A stretch of DNA of 32,519 nucleotides. Source: Deltaproteobacteria bacterium. Its GTDB lineage: Bacteria > Myxococcota_A > Polyangia > HGW-17. Shown in pieces: positions 1 to 8,484 of this stretch (the first letter of the stretch is position 1; each line of letters starts with the position of its first letter). The notes beneath the pieces were generated by a model, which had not been told where the DNA came from, ran no database searches, and saw nothing but the letters and a program-made list of their open reading frames with translations. Where the stretch lies: contig JAFGWM010000047.1 in assembly GCA_016937155.1 (NCBI GenBank), positions 1-32,519 on the forward strand, given 5' to 3'. The translations under genes were made by a program, and so were the position numbers.

Positions 1-201
1 ATAAGGAAAAAGAAAGATACCGGAGTGGTATACATACCGCCTTATTCACCAGAATTTAATCCAATTGAAAAGGCGTGGGCAAAGATAAAAGACATACTTC
101 GTAGACAAGACACAGAAAATGAAGAAAAGTTTGATAATGCAGTAGAATTTGAGTCTGTAAGTAACTGCAGCGAGTTCGTCGTAAACACCCATGTCCCCTG
201 A
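1..201 (+). CDS. IS630-family transposase, C-terminal part (5' end outside window)
   Basis: An open frame runs from base 1 to a TGA at 199-201 with no start inside the window. It encodes the hallmark end of an IS630/Tc1-type DDE transposase: PPYSPEFNPIEKAWAKIK, where the Glu of NPIE is the third catalytic acidic residue. A family-typical short tail follows (about 35 residues, ending FVVNTHVP). The missing part should carry the DNA-binding domain and the first two Asp residues. Whether the whole element is intact cannot be judged here. No convincing terminal inverted repeat or TA target duplication was found just downstream. The family call rests on the motif and is strong; the activity of the element is unknown. 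Confidence 0.85.
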   Translation: MRKKKDTGVVYIPPYSPEFNPIEKAWAKIKDILRRQDTENEEKFDNAVEFESVSNCSEFVVNTHVP

Positions 202-285
202 CTCCCTGTTTTGCTGACTCTCTGACTACCTGAAATAGATTGTTTATATAACAGCACCTTGGCTCAACTAACGTGGGCACCGCTG

Positions 286-309
286 TAACTATAAAAAAAC
301 AAATAGTTA
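286..309. repeat. 7-bp inverted repeat in IS debris
   Basis: TAACTAT (286-292) and ATAGTTA (303-309) form a perfect 7-bp stem around a 10-base A-rich loop. It lies between the IS630 end and the IS66-like remnant. The stem is AT-rich and has no T-tract, so it is a weak terminator candidate; it could also be a trace of an element end. Confidence 0.25.
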
Positions 310-322
310 TTAGTAATTTCAT

Positions 323-445
323 ATGGCAACATTCAAGAAAATATCAGAAAGTACGGTTGAAAAGGCTGAGTGGATCAATTAGTATGCTGACATTAGAGTT
401 TCTACTCAAGAGAGTGCAAACTTTTGTAAATATCAGGTGCTGTAA
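323..445 (+). pseudogene. Decayed IS66 orfA-like (TnpA) remnant
   Basis: Reading from ATG 323 gives MATFKKISESTVEKAEWIN, then an in-frame TAG (380-382), then YADIRVSTQESANFCKYQVL and TAA at 443-445. The pattern W....YxxxRxSxxSxxxFCxxxxL matches the N-terminal helix-turn-helix region of IS66-type accessory proteins (W-x-Q-SG-S-x-FC). The in-frame stop and the early termination mark it as broken. The rest of the element is absent: 446-500 contains only the Shine-Dalgarno region of the next gene. The assignment is by pattern only and is tentative. Together with the IS630 tail it fills 202-500, which otherwise holds no gene. Confidence 0.35.
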
Positions 446-500
446 AAACAAATTTTGCAGAACCTAATTAAGGTGCCGCGCCAGGGAGGACGCAGAGTAA

Positions 501-2063
501 ATGTGGAGAGTATATTCAGTTATGTCAGTTATGCTTATTTTGGCTTGCTCCAAGGGAACTGACGAAGGGAAAACCGATGATAAAAAAACAATCAGGCCTG
601 AAGATGAAATAAAAAAAGTTGGACTTGTTAAAATACCCAGAAAACCGGGAGAAAATGGTGAAGGTATTGCTCTGCCATCGACAATTGGACCACTGCAGAA
701 ACCAAGGAAAGACTGTAAAGCACCTGATAATACCTGGCCGGTGAACGATACTGAATTGCCATCTGCTGCAGGAATAATAGCAAAAGGTTCAAACTCACTG
801 AAAGTTTTAAGAAAAGCCAGAGTGTACAGTGAACCCGATTCAAAGTCTGAACTGGTTGGAATAATAAAACAGTACAGTAGACTACCAATCTCAGGATACA
901 GTGCTCCTGGAAAAGGTTGTAAAAAATACTGGATGAATCTTGGCAAACACAGGTGGATATGCGGCGAAAACCTTCAAGGTGATAAGCGAAGTGTTCTTTT
1001 GCGTCCTCAGCCAATCATTCCAAAAGGACTTATTGTTCCTCATAAGTATGGACGAATACGCAGAACAGGGGCTTTTTACTATCCAAATGAGAAAGCACTT
1101 CAGGAAAACAAGGGAACAGCTGAATTCCACCGTGGAGACATGGTTCAATTAACTAAATTTAAAAGTCTTGGAGGAAAAGCCTACTGGGTAACCGGAAAGA
1201 AATATCTTGTGTGGGATGATGATGTCAGTGGATATAAAATTCCCGAATATCACGGTATTGACCTGAGAAAACTTGATATAAACCTTCCGGTGGCTCTTAT
1301 CAGAGCAAAGCAGTCAGGGGCAAAGGTGTTTGAATTTCCTGGAGGACCTGAAAAAAAAGGAGTAAAACCTATTCCTCATTACTCACCACGGGCAATATAT
1401 GACAGGAAAAAAATAGGAAAAGCACTGTATTACCGAGTTTCTGAAGGGTGGATTCTGGCCAGACGTGTACTAAGTGCCTGGCCGTCACAGCCACCCCCGG
1501 GTCTTAAGCCGTGTGAAAAGTGGATAGAAATAAATGTGAGTATGCAGACCCTTGTTGCCTATGAAGGTACAGAGCCTGTATATATGGCACCGGTGAGCAC
1601 AGGAAAGAAAAAACACCCGACAAAATATGGTATTTTTAGAATCTGGGCGGTAAAAGCCAATTCAGATATGAATTCCAGCATGGGTGCATCTGAAAGATAT
1701 CGTGTTGATGATGTTCCATGGTCCATGTTTTTCTATCTTGGACAGGCAATGCACGCAGCATACTGGCACAGTGACTTCGGAAACAGAAAATCTCATGGTT
1801 GCGTAAATCTTACTCCTATTGATGCCAGGTGGATCTATAACTGGACTCTTCCCCATATGCCTGATGGATGGCTTGAGATTTATGTTGATGAGAAAAGCCC
1901 GGTTCCGGGAACGCTTGTTGTAGTAAGGCATAAATACGATCATGAAGTCCCATTCCTGAGATATGCCAGAAAACTTGCCCCTCCGGAAGAAGTCAAAAGA
2001 CTAGATGACGCAAAAAAAGCCCGTTTGAAAAAGCAGACTCTGAAGCTTCTCAAAAATAAGTAA
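501..2063 (+). CDS. Lipoprotein L,D-transpeptidase (YkuD domain)
   Basis: The 520-residue protein probably makes 3-3 peptidoglycan cross-links or attaches proteins to peptidoglycan. It starts at ATG 501 with GGAGGA at 485-490. The N-terminus is a lipoprotein signal ending LILAC (Cys16). Residues about 95-150, and a second stretch near 190-250, look like SH3-type wall-binding folds. The YkuD catalytic domain is about 344-465 and carries HAAYWH (His418, His423) and SHGC (Ser431 to Cys434); Cys434 is the predicted nucleophile. The C-terminus is a Lys/Arg-rich tail. The family is well established; the exact reaction (cross-linking, anchoring or a non-wall role) is inferred. It is followed 106 bases later by an unrelated secreted protein on the same strand. 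Confidence 0.9.
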   Translation: MWRVYSVMSVMLILACSKGTDEGKTDDKKTIRPEDEIKKVGLVKIPRKPGENGEGIALPSTIGPLQKPRKDCKAPDNTWPVNDTELPSAAGIIAKGSNSLKVLRKARVYSEPDSKSELVGIIKQYSRLPISGYSAPGKGCKKYWMNLGKHRWICGENLQGDKRSVLLRPQPIIPKGLIVPHKYGRIRRTGAFYYPNEKALQENKGTAEFHRGDMVQLTKFKSLGGKAYWVTGKKYLVWDDDVSGYKIPEYHGIDLRKLDINLPVALIRAKQSGAKVFEFPGGPEKKGVKPIPHYSPRAIYDRKKIGKALYYRVSEGWILARRVLSAWPSQPPPGLKPCEKWIEINVSMQTLVAYEGTEPVYMAPVSTGKKKHPTKYGIFRIWAVKANSDMNSSMGASERYRVDDVPWSMFFYLGQAMHAAYWHSDFGNRKSHGCVNLTPIDARWIYNWTLPHMPDGWLEIYVDEKSPVPGTLVVVRHKYDHEVPFLRYARKLAPPEEVKRLDDAKKARLKKQTLKLLKNK

Positions 2064-2169
2064 AAACTCTTAAAATTTTCAGATATCCACAATTGTGTCG
2101 AATATTGTGTACAGTTTGTATAAATATTCAACTAATGATGTATAGTCTGGAACCCAAAGGAGATTTGAT

Positions 2170-2979
2170 ATGAAAAAGCATTTTTTTTTCCTGATACCCA
2201 CGGTTTTATTAATGAGCGCGAGCGGTAACGTCTGGGGATTTGGAGGGGGACAAAAGAAAATCGGTAAAATTCTCTTAAAAAAGGTAAGATTTATCGGAAA
2301 TCTGGTGAAAAACAGTCAATACAGTGTTTTCGCTCCAGATCGCTATTGTATTTTTCCCCGTAATTCAAGAAATGGAAAAGGTATTCAGTATAAAGGTTTT
2401 GACTATCGCATGGGAAGTTTGAACATATACGGTATCTCATCAGATTTACTTGAAAAACACCGTAAATACCCGGCTGTGGAGGTGTCAGGAGTTGAAACTC
2501 AGGATCTTACCAGAGTGATAACAAACACAGGCAGTTGCAGCCGGAACTCTATACCTGTAATGCAACTTAGAAGTGACTGGGAAAGTCCTGAATGTGGAAA
2601 CAGTATTCAGGTCACAACTATGAGTAAACTCAGAACCTTAAGTTATCTCAATGCAAAAAGTATTAAAAAGACTGAATATATGAAGTTTTCCAGGGGAAAA
2701 AGTTTTCTGACGGTTAAATTCAGGAATATTTTTGGAATCAGTACAAAACCGATGGGATTCCATGCGAATTACGAGAGTTATCCGGGAAAACCCTCAAAGA
2801 CAGTTGTATCACATACGATAAGCAGTTTACGAACGAATAAAGTCTCTGCTCACTCTATTCCATTGAAAATAAAAAAACATGGAAAAACATATCGCCTTAA
2901 TACAATAAGTCAGGAAGGTGAACTGATTGATATATCTGGAAATAAGGTTGTTATAAGAATAAAGAGTTCCAGTTTTTAA
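2170..2979 (+). CDS. Unrecognised secreted protein
   Basis: A 269-residue protein I do not recognise. ATG 2170 follows a clear AAAGGAG Shine-Dalgarno. Residues 1-23 form a Sec signal peptide (basic start, poly-Phe/Leu core, VWGF end), with no lipobox Cys. The mature part is basic and rich in Ser, Lys and beta-prone segments, with four scattered Cys and no motif I can name. It probably resides in the periplasm or outside the cell. The 106-base gap in front contains a perfect palindrome CACAATTGTG (2088-2097) and AT-rich DNA, but no convincing promoter. It sits between the L,D-transpeptidase and RNase PH genes; neither suggests a role. Confidence 0.75.
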   Translation: MKKHFFFLIPTVLLMSASGNVWGFGGGQKKIGKILLKKVRFIGNLVKNSQYSVFAPDRYCIFPRNSRNGKGIQYKGFDYRMGSLNIYGISSDLLEKHRKYPAVEVSGVETQDLTRVITNTGSCSRNSIPVMQLRSDWESPECGNSIQVTTMSKLRTLSYLNAKSIKKTEYMKFSRGKSFLTVKFRNIFGISTKPMGFHANYESYPGKPSKTVVSHTISSLRTNKVSAHSIPLKIKKHGKTYRLNTISQEGELIDISGNKVVIRIKSSSF

Positions 2980-3134
2980 ACCTTCAAAAACGATTTTATC
3001 TGATAACTGCTCAGTCACCGTGCCATTTAAAGAGTCCTCTTCTCTTTACCGTTATAAAAATTAGATTATAAACTGTTTGTATTAATTTCAGTATGTTATA
3101 CATTTCTGTATATAGAATTTAACAGGAGAAAGAA

Positions 3135-3839
3135 ATGAAAAGAGCACTGAACAGAAAAAATAATGAGCTTAGAAAGATAGATATTCAGATTGGAATTCAG
3201 AAGGACCCCGCGGGAAGTGTTATGATTAGTTACGGGAACACCAAAGTATTGTGCAGTGCTACCATCGAAGAAAAAAGTCCTCCATGGATGAGTTCTCCAA
3301 CAGGCTGGGTTACTGCTGAATACGCAATGCTTCCAGGAGCAGGATCAAACAGGATATCCCGTGTAAGAAAAGGTCGTAGTGAAGAAATTCAAAGACTTAT
3401 AGGAAGATCATTGAGAGCCGCAATGGATCTTAAGATTTTAGGCAACCGCACTATTATAATTGATTGTGATGTTATACAGGCTGATGCCGGAACGAGAACT
3501 GCATCTATTACTGGTGGATTTATTGCCCTCTCTCTTGCTGTTCAGAAACTGATACACGAAGACAAACTTGAACTGAATCCTATTATTCGATCGGTTGCAA
3601 GTGTAAGTTGTGCTGTTGTTGATAATGAAATTCTTCTGGATCCTGATTACAGTGAAGATGCCAGAGCTTGGGTTGATATGAATTTTGTGATGGGCAGCAA
3701 TGGTGAATTTATTGAAATTCAGGGTACAGGTGAAAAGGGCACTTTTTCTGAAAAACAGCTATTGGAAATGATTTCAGTGGCGCGTCAGGGATGTAATGAA
3801 ATCTTTAAACTTCATGAAACAGTTTCGGGTCTTGGGTGA
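3135..3839 (+). CDS. rph: Ribonuclease PH
   Basis: The 234-residue phosphorolytic 3'-5' exoribonuclease trims tRNA 3' ends and acts in the cytoplasm as a hexamer. ATG 3135 is preceded by AGGAG. The length is close to the family norm (about 240). Visible family features are the N-terminal NNELRKI, GNTKVLCSAT, GWVTAEYAMLPGA, GRSLRAAMD and QADAGTRTASITGG segments. DPDYSEDARAWVDMN carries the metal/catalytic Asp residues. There is no fused second domain. It lies alone between a secreted protein (155 bases upstream, + strand) and the convergent prolyl oligopeptidase gene (92 bases downstream). The family assignment is secure. Confidence 0.95.
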   Translation: MKRALNRKNNELRKIDIQIGIQKDPAGSVMISYGNTKVLCSATIEEKSPPWMSSPTGWVTAEYAMLPGAGSNRISRVRKGRSEEIQRLIGRSLRAAMDLKILGNRTIIIDCDVIQADAGTRTASITGGFIALSLAVQKLIHEDKLELNPIIRSVASVSCAVVDNEILLDPDYSEDARAWVDMNFVMGSNGEFIEIQGTGEKGTFSEKQLLEMISVARQGCNEIFKLHETVSGLG

Positions 3840-3931
3840 ATAAAACTTCCATTGATTCAGTAATATACCGATATTCAAAATATTAATTTTCAAAGTGAAG
3901 TTATTAAACAAGAGTTTGTGTGCGGATTAAT

Positions 3932-6184
3932 TTATTCTGATTCAACCTTAAACTTTTTAAGGAGGGCAGCGCTGACCTTCTTTGTCATTCCCAGTTCAAG
4001 CATTAAAAACGCATATTCTTCGGCTGTGTTTTTTATTCTTTTTGATATTTTATCGCCGCCGCCATGTCCGGATTTCGCGTTGATCCTGAGGATAACAGGA
4101 TTTTTAGAAACACTGGCCCACTGGATAGCAGCGGTAAATTTACGAGCGTGCATTGGATCCACTCTGTCGTCACTGTCTGCGCTGCTCATGAGAAGGGCAG
4201 GATATTTAATGCCGTGTCTGATCTTATGGTATGGACTGTAATTATAAAGTGCAGCAAAGTGTTCAGGATTTTGTGGATCCCCATACTCACTGATCCATGT
4301 TTTACCGGAGCCAAATAGTGTATATCTAACCATATCAAGAAGCGGAACATGACATGACACTGCTTTAAAAAGGGACGGTCTCTGTGTCATTGCGGCACCA
4401 ACAAGAAGACCGCCGTTGGAGCCACCCCGTATAGCCAGTTTTTTGGGGCTTGTGTATTTTTCTCTGATAAGATACTCGGCGGCAGCTATAAAATCATCAA
4501 ATACATTCTGTTTGTTCGTAAGCATTCCAGCTTTATGCCATTTTTCGCCATACTCTCCACCACCCCTCAGATTAGGGATAGCAATGGAACCTCCGTTTTC
4601 AAGCCAGACAATTCGGGATGAACTGAAAATTGGAGTAAGACTGACATTGAACCCCCCATAGCCATAAAGGATGAATGGATTGGAACCATCTTTTTTCAGC
4701 CCTTTCTTATGAATTATAAACATTGAAATATCGGTTCCATCCTTTGATTTATATTTCACCTGCTCTGTTGTGTAAGGGGATGGATCAAAGGGTATTTTAG
4801 CACTGCTGTATTCCTTGGTGGCAGCAGTTTTTGTATCTATCTCAAATGCCTTTTTAGGACTTGAGAATGAACTGTAAGTGAAATAGGCTTTTTCCAGTTT
4901 AGGATCTCCATTAATACCATGTACAGTACCAATGCCAGGCAGTTTAATCTGAGTACGGTTTCCACCGTTAAGATCAGTTATCTCGAGTCTGGAGGAAGCC
5001 TGTCTTAGCCAGTCGAGAAGTATCCTGTTTCCAGCTATCGAAAATCCCTGCAGAACACTGTGTGGATCCTCAGGAATGAGCTTCTTCCAGTATTTTCTCG
5101 CAGTTCTGTGGGGCGTTGTAACTAAAAGCTGGTATTTGGGAGCACCGTTATTGGTTCGTATATAGAATTTCCCCTTCCAGTATGTAACATCGTACATATA
5201 GTTTGTGTTAACTGCTAGAGGTTTCCATCTTCCCCCGTAAGGAGAGCGGAAAAATACATCAACATTTGTCCATCCGAATTGAACATAAGAAATGAGATAT
5301 TTTCCGTCACGGGAAATTTCCACTCCAACGAAACGCTTGGGATCTCCGGTTTTTTGTAAAACAAGTTTATCCTTGGCCCATGGCTTACCGATACGGTGAT
5401 AATACCCGGCAGCATGTCCTGGAAGCTCACTGGGATTAATTTTCTTATCAGTAGGGAGCCTGATATAATAAAAACCTTTGCCGTGGGGATCCCATGAGGG
5501 ATATGCGTATTTGCACCCTGGAATTTCTTCCCCTTCAAGATCTGTTCCCTTTTCAACATTTCTTATGCGGATAACGGCACTGTCCGCATTATTTCTGCTT
5601 AACTTGTATGCTGCAAGTTTTCCATCATGGCTGACAAAAATACCCTTAATGCTTAAGCTTCCATCCTCACTCATTGTGTTGGGATCCAGAAGAACCTTAG
5701 GTGTTCCAGTTTCTCCCTCCTGCCAGTAATATACAACTTTATCCTTCATCGCATGCTGCTTATGGAAGAAAAATCTATTTCCCCTTTTCACTGGTGCACT
5801 GGTGAAATCAATATAAAGAAGTTTGTTCAGTCGGGCCTCAATTTTCTTGATTTCAGGAAGTCTGGAAAGATACTTTTTTGCAAAATTATTCTGTTCATCC
5901 ATCCAGTGTCTGGTTTCCGGGTTTTTAAGGTCCTCCAGCCATCGGTATGGATCCTTAACTGTAACTCCATGGAGAGTATCTGCTGTGGCTTCACGCCTGG
6001 TATTTAGCTGGATATAGTTTACAGGATTTGTCTGTTTGTTGTCTCCAGTGTTTTTACCAGCTGTTTTGTCATCTCCGGCATTGTTTACTTGGGGAATAGC
6101 GGGTGGACCGCAACTTATCAGGCCAATGGAAACGACGGTAAATAAAACATAACTTTTGAATTGAAATAAAAATTTTGTAATCAT
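3932..6184 (-). CDS. Prolyl oligopeptidase family serine peptidase (S9A), lipoprotein
   Basis: The 750-residue enzyme should cleave short peptides after proline. Unlike the classical cytosolic enzyme it carries a lipoprotein signal ending LISC (Cys25), so it is predicted to be envelope-anchored. Residues about 60-480 form the beta-propeller and start with the YRWLEDLKNPET segment typical of S9A. Residues about 500-750 are the alpha/beta-hydrolase domain, with RGGSNGG (Ser589), the ADSDDRVDP segment (Asp672/Asp673) and SGHGGG (His707). The catalytic triad is therefore complete. A low-complexity linker rich in Asn, Asp and Lys follows the lipidated Cys. No strong Shine-Dalgarno precedes the ATG. 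The 280-base leader contains an inverted repeat and a structured RNA candidate. Confidence 0.93.
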   Translation of the reverse strand: MITKFLFQFKSYVLFTVVSIGLISCGPPAIPQVNNAGDDKTAGKNTGDNKQTNPVNYIQLNTRREATADTLHGVTVKDPYRWLEDLKNPETRHWMDEQNNFAKKYLSRLPEIKKIEARLNKLLYIDFTSAPVKRGNRFFFHKQHAMKDKVVYYWQEGETGTPKVLLDPNTMSEDGSLSIKGIFVSHDGKLAAYKLSRNNADSAVIRIRNVEKGTDLEGEEIPGCKYAYPSWDPHGKGFYYIRLPTDKKINPSELPGHAAGYYHRIGKPWAKDKLVLQKTGDPKRFVGVEISRDGKYLISYVQFGWTNVDVFFRSPYGGRWKPLAVNTNYMYDVTYWKGKFYIRTNNGAPKYQLLVTTPHRTARKYWKKLIPEDPHSVLQGFSIAGNRILLDWLRQASSRLEITDLNGGNRTQIKLPGIGTVHGINGDPKLEKAYFTYSSFSSPKKAFEIDTKTAATKEYSSAKIPFDPSPYTTEQVKYKSKDGTDISMFIIHKKGLKKDGSNPFILYGYGGFNVSLTPIFSSSRIVWLENGGSIAIPNLRGGGEYGEKWHKAGMLTNKQNVFDDFIAAAEYLIREKYTSPKKLAIRGGSNGGLLVGAAMTQRPSLFKAVSCHVPLLDMVRYTLFGSGKTWISEYGDPQNPEHFAALYNYSPYHKIRHGIKYPALLMSSADSDDRVDPMHARKFTAAIQWASVSKNPVILRINAKSGHGGGDKISKRIKNTAEEYAFLMLELGMTKKVSAALLKKFKVESE

Positions 6185-6244
6185 GCGGAGAGACTAGCAA
6201 AAACAGTGTCGATCGTTAAGTATTTTTTCTGTTTTACCATCTGA

Positions 6245-6278
6245 ATTCAGGTGATTTGTCGAATTCCAAAACCTGAAT
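6245..6278. repeat. 8-bp inverted repeat upstream of the S9A peptidase
   Basis: ATTCAGGT (6245-6252) and ACCTGAAT (6271-6278) are perfect complements separated by 18 bases. The left arm overlaps a palindrome CTGAATTCAG (6241-6250), and a second GAATTC lies in the spacer. It sits 60-95 bases upstream of the peptidase ATG, where an operator or leader hairpin would be expected. No regulator family is recognised. Confidence 0.35.
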
Positions 6279-6318
6279 AAAACAAAAATGTGAAAAAAAT
6301 TAATTTTTTATTTAATAT

Positions 6319-6344
6319 TAAAAAAATACTACCGATTGGTAAGT
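6319..6344 (-). terminator. Possible - strand terminator
   Basis: On the - strand a short hairpin with one bulge (ACTTACC paired with GGTAGT, loop AATC) is followed by seven T (6320-6326 on +). It lies after the two large stem-loops downstream of the RCC1 gene and could end that transcript before the peptidase gene. The stem is short, so this is weak. Confidence 0.3.
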
Positions 6345-6457
6345 GTGAACGGGAAACAGGGTTTCTCCTCCCTCAATCAGCCTGTTTTCCGTCTCAAGGC
6401 GGCGGTGGAAATCCCCTCCTCACCAGTAACAAACCTTCCACCGCCGAATCTTTTTTC
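6328..6457 (+). ncRNA. Candidate small RNA with two anti-Shine-Dalgarno (CUCCUC) loops
   Basis: Two strong stem-loops lie in tandem. Stem 1 pairs 6349-6360 with 6381-6392 (12 bp, one G-U) and exposes a 20-base loop containing CTCCTCCC (6365-6372). Stem 2 pairs 6400-6410 with 6436-6446 (11 bp, perfect) and exposes a 25-base loop containing CCCCTCCTC (6413-6421). A run of six T (6451-6456) follows stem 2, giving an intrinsic terminator on the + strand. A small hairpin at 6328-6344 may form the 5' end. C-rich loops complementary to ribosome-binding sites are the hallmark of several known trans-acting sRNA groups, for example the CcsR/cuckoo RNAs of alphaproteobacteria and RsaE-type RNAs of Firmicutes. 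This is analogy of architecture, not shown homology. No good promoter was found in the AT-rich DNA upstream. On the - strand the loops would read GGAGG, so an alternative is a leader or CsrA-type site. Confidence 0.5.
6400..6457 (+). terminator. Intrinsic terminator, + strand
   Basis: An 11-bp GC-rich perfect stem (6400-6410 with 6436-6446) is followed by AATC and then TTTTTT at 6451-6456. The large C-rich loop is unusual for a plain terminator. It stops just before the stop codon of the convergent RCC1 gene (6464-6466), so it fits the end of a + strand transcript such as the small RNA candidate. Confidence 0.55.
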
Positions 6458-6463
6458 AGAATA

Positions 6464-8413
6464 TCAGAATACAGGATCATGTATGTAAGTGGGAACGTCA
6501 ATGGTGGAAGGTGCGAGTCTGCCACACTGGTATTTATAGTTGTCACCCCAACACCACAATCGCCTTGAAGAGTCAATGGCGCATGTGTTTTTCCATCTGC
6601 TATGACCAAGTTGAGTGAAGACTATATTCCCTAATGTGTAACTCAATGCAGGAGTATTTCTTGAATCAGTTGTATTCAGCCCCAGTTGTCCGAGGCTGTC
6701 AGAACCCCAACAGTAAATTTTCCCGTTTTCCGAAGTCAGCGCACAGGAGTGATTAAATCCAGTTATTATTTGAGAAAACAATATACTTGAAGATAATGAA
6801 ACCGGTGTTGGAACTACATAATTTGTGTTATCAGCAGTTCCCAGTTCCCCATAAGCGTTCCAACCCCAGCAGTAAGCGCGGCCATTAGTACCGATCGCGC
6901 AACTGTGTCCATGATTTGATGAAATATCCACAAAAACCGCACCCGGATTAATTGCAGTTACAGGGGTATTTGTATCCGCTGTGTCATTGTTTCCAAGTTG
7001 ACCATTATTGTTCCACCCCCAGCATAGAATTTCTCCAGACTGGTTTAATCCACATGTATGATTACCACCTGCGCTGACTTTAGTAAAAATCAGAGTTTCA
7101 ATTTTTGCAGGTGGTAAAGTGTTTTCTTCACTACCCACTCCAAGTTGGCCATAGTCATTGTTTCCCCAGCACCAGACACTGCCAGAAGAATCAATGATGC
7201 AGCAGTGCTCAGTTCCACAACTTATATCCGCAGCCATTATGTAATCCGGCAAATCAACAATCCCCGGATCTGCATATTCAGGTAGAGTTCTTGAAGCGCT
7301 CCCAAGTTGATACACGGTATTGGAACCCCAGCACCAAACATGTCCTGCGGTGTCGAGTGCACATGTGTGATTAATTCCTGAACTCAATTTAATAAAACTG
7401 ATTCCCTCCGGCTGATTAACCATAAGTGGAGTACTGGAATGCTGTAGTGTATTACCGAGCTGGGAATGGTTGTTGTCTCCCCAACACCAGGCCTGCTGAT
7501 TCAAATCAATACCACAGGAATGCTCCATTCCTTCGCTTACATCAAGGAAGAGAAAGCCGTTGCAGTCACTGAAATCCGCAACACATTCATTGCAGACATA
7601 TGTTCCTGCAATGAATGATGATGCCTCACAACTGAAGTTATCAGGATTTGATGGTTCGCAGGATTCTTCGAATTCCTCCTGAACAATTCCGTCCCCACAG
7701 AACTTACAATCTGCAAGTTTGTATGTGCAGTCACTTTTACAGGTTAAATATGAATTTTCATAATAGTAAACGGGATCAAGAGAGTTGCAGTTTGTAATTC
7801 CGTTAAGTTCATCACCATCACACTGCTCATAATAATTTATCTGAATTTCACCATCCCCGCATTTTCCCCATGTCTCACAGTTTGATGTGTCTAGTCTGCA
7901 GGTGTCGGTTGTGCAGAAGAGTTCTCCTCCGTAATAACCCAATGATATGCATGAATTTTCATTCATATTTCCAGAATCACATTCTTCATTTCCAGTTATT
8001 TCCCCATCACCACAGTCACTGCATCCGGATAGATCAAAAGTACATTCACTGGTGCATCCAATATTTCCGGTTTCAAAACCGAGATCGTCACAACTTACCC
8101 CATTAAATGATGTTCCGTCACAATCCTCAAATTCAGCGTCAACAAATCCATCTCCGCATTTTCCGGCTGCTTCACAACTACTCAGGTCAAACATGCAGTC
8201 AGAGTTACATTTTAATTCAGCATTATTGAATCCAAGTGAAGCACAACTTGTATTGTCAAGATCATCACCATCGCAATCTTCCCCCAGATCGATGGTTCCG
8301 TTACCACAGGAGGAAATTTCAGGAGAATCATCACACCCTTCAAAGACGATTAACAATAGAACTGTTGAAGCAAAAATAACAAATCCTGTAATTGCAGAAT
8401 ATCGTTTTTTCAT
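6464..8413 (-). CDS. RCC1-repeat lipoprotein with myxobacterial-type Cys repeats (copy 1)
   Basis: A 649-residue surface lipoprotein. The signal ends IVFEGC (Cys27) and is followed by Asp-Asp-Ser. Residues about 36-283 hold five tandem disulfide repeats beginning CGNG or CGDG, each with a later CDG/CD-type Cys and a terminal DxSxC. From about residue 290 to the end are seven RCC1-type repeats, each with a core close to xCWGxNxxGQLG; seven repeats make one complete beta-propeller. RCC1 propellers serve protein-protein or ligand binding; no enzymatic role is suggested. AAGGA lies 13 bases before the ATG. It is downstream of the deacetylase gene (104-base gap) and is a paralogue of the gene at 23784-25646. 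The ligand is unknown. Confidence 0.9.
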   Translation of the reverse strand: MKKRYSAITGFVIFASTVLLLIVFEGCDDSPEISSCGNGTIDLGEDCDGDDLDNTSCASLGFNNAELKCNSDCMFDLSSCEAAGKCGDGFVDAEFEDCDGTSFNGVSCDDLGFETGNIGCTSECTFDLSGCSDCGDGEITGNEECDSGNMNENSCISLGYYGGELFCTTDTCRLDTSNCETWGKCGDGEIQINYYEQCDGDELNGITNCNSLDPVYYYENSYLTCKSDCTYKLADCKFCGDGIVQEEFEESCEPSNPDNFSCEASSFIAGTYVCNECVADFSDCNGFLFLDVSEGMEHSCGIDLNQQAWCWGDNNHSQLGNTLQHSSTPLMVNQPEGISFIKLSSGINHTCALDTAGHVWCWGSNTVYQLGSASRTLPEYADPGIVDLPDYIMAADISCGTEHCCIIDSSGSVWCWGNNDYGQLGVGSEENTLPPAKIETLIFTKVSAGGNHTCGLNQSGEILCWGWNNNGQLGNNDTADTNTPVTAINPGAVFVDISSNHGHSCAIGTNGRAYCWGWNAYGELGTADNTNYVVPTPVSLSSSILFSQIITGFNHSCALTSENGKIYCWGSDSLGQLGLNTTDSRNTPALSYTLGNIVFTQLGHSRWKNTCAIDSSRRLWCWGDNYKYQCGRLAPSTIDVPTYIHDPVF

Positions 8414-8484
8414 AGTCGAATTCCGTCCTTCTGAGCCACTGAAGAAAATGGAGCGGCATTCACATTTTAGATGAAAAATCCCTA

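Noticed and set aside
464-946. 160-residue - strand frame opposite the L,D-transpeptidase
   Set aside because: The + strand frame has full YkuD motifs and a lipobox; the antisense frame is a shadow.
7947-8474. 175-residue + strand frame opposite the RCC1 gene
   Set aside because: It mirrors the Cys/Asp repeat codons of the real gene, giving Ser/His-rich noise; no Shine-Dalgarno.
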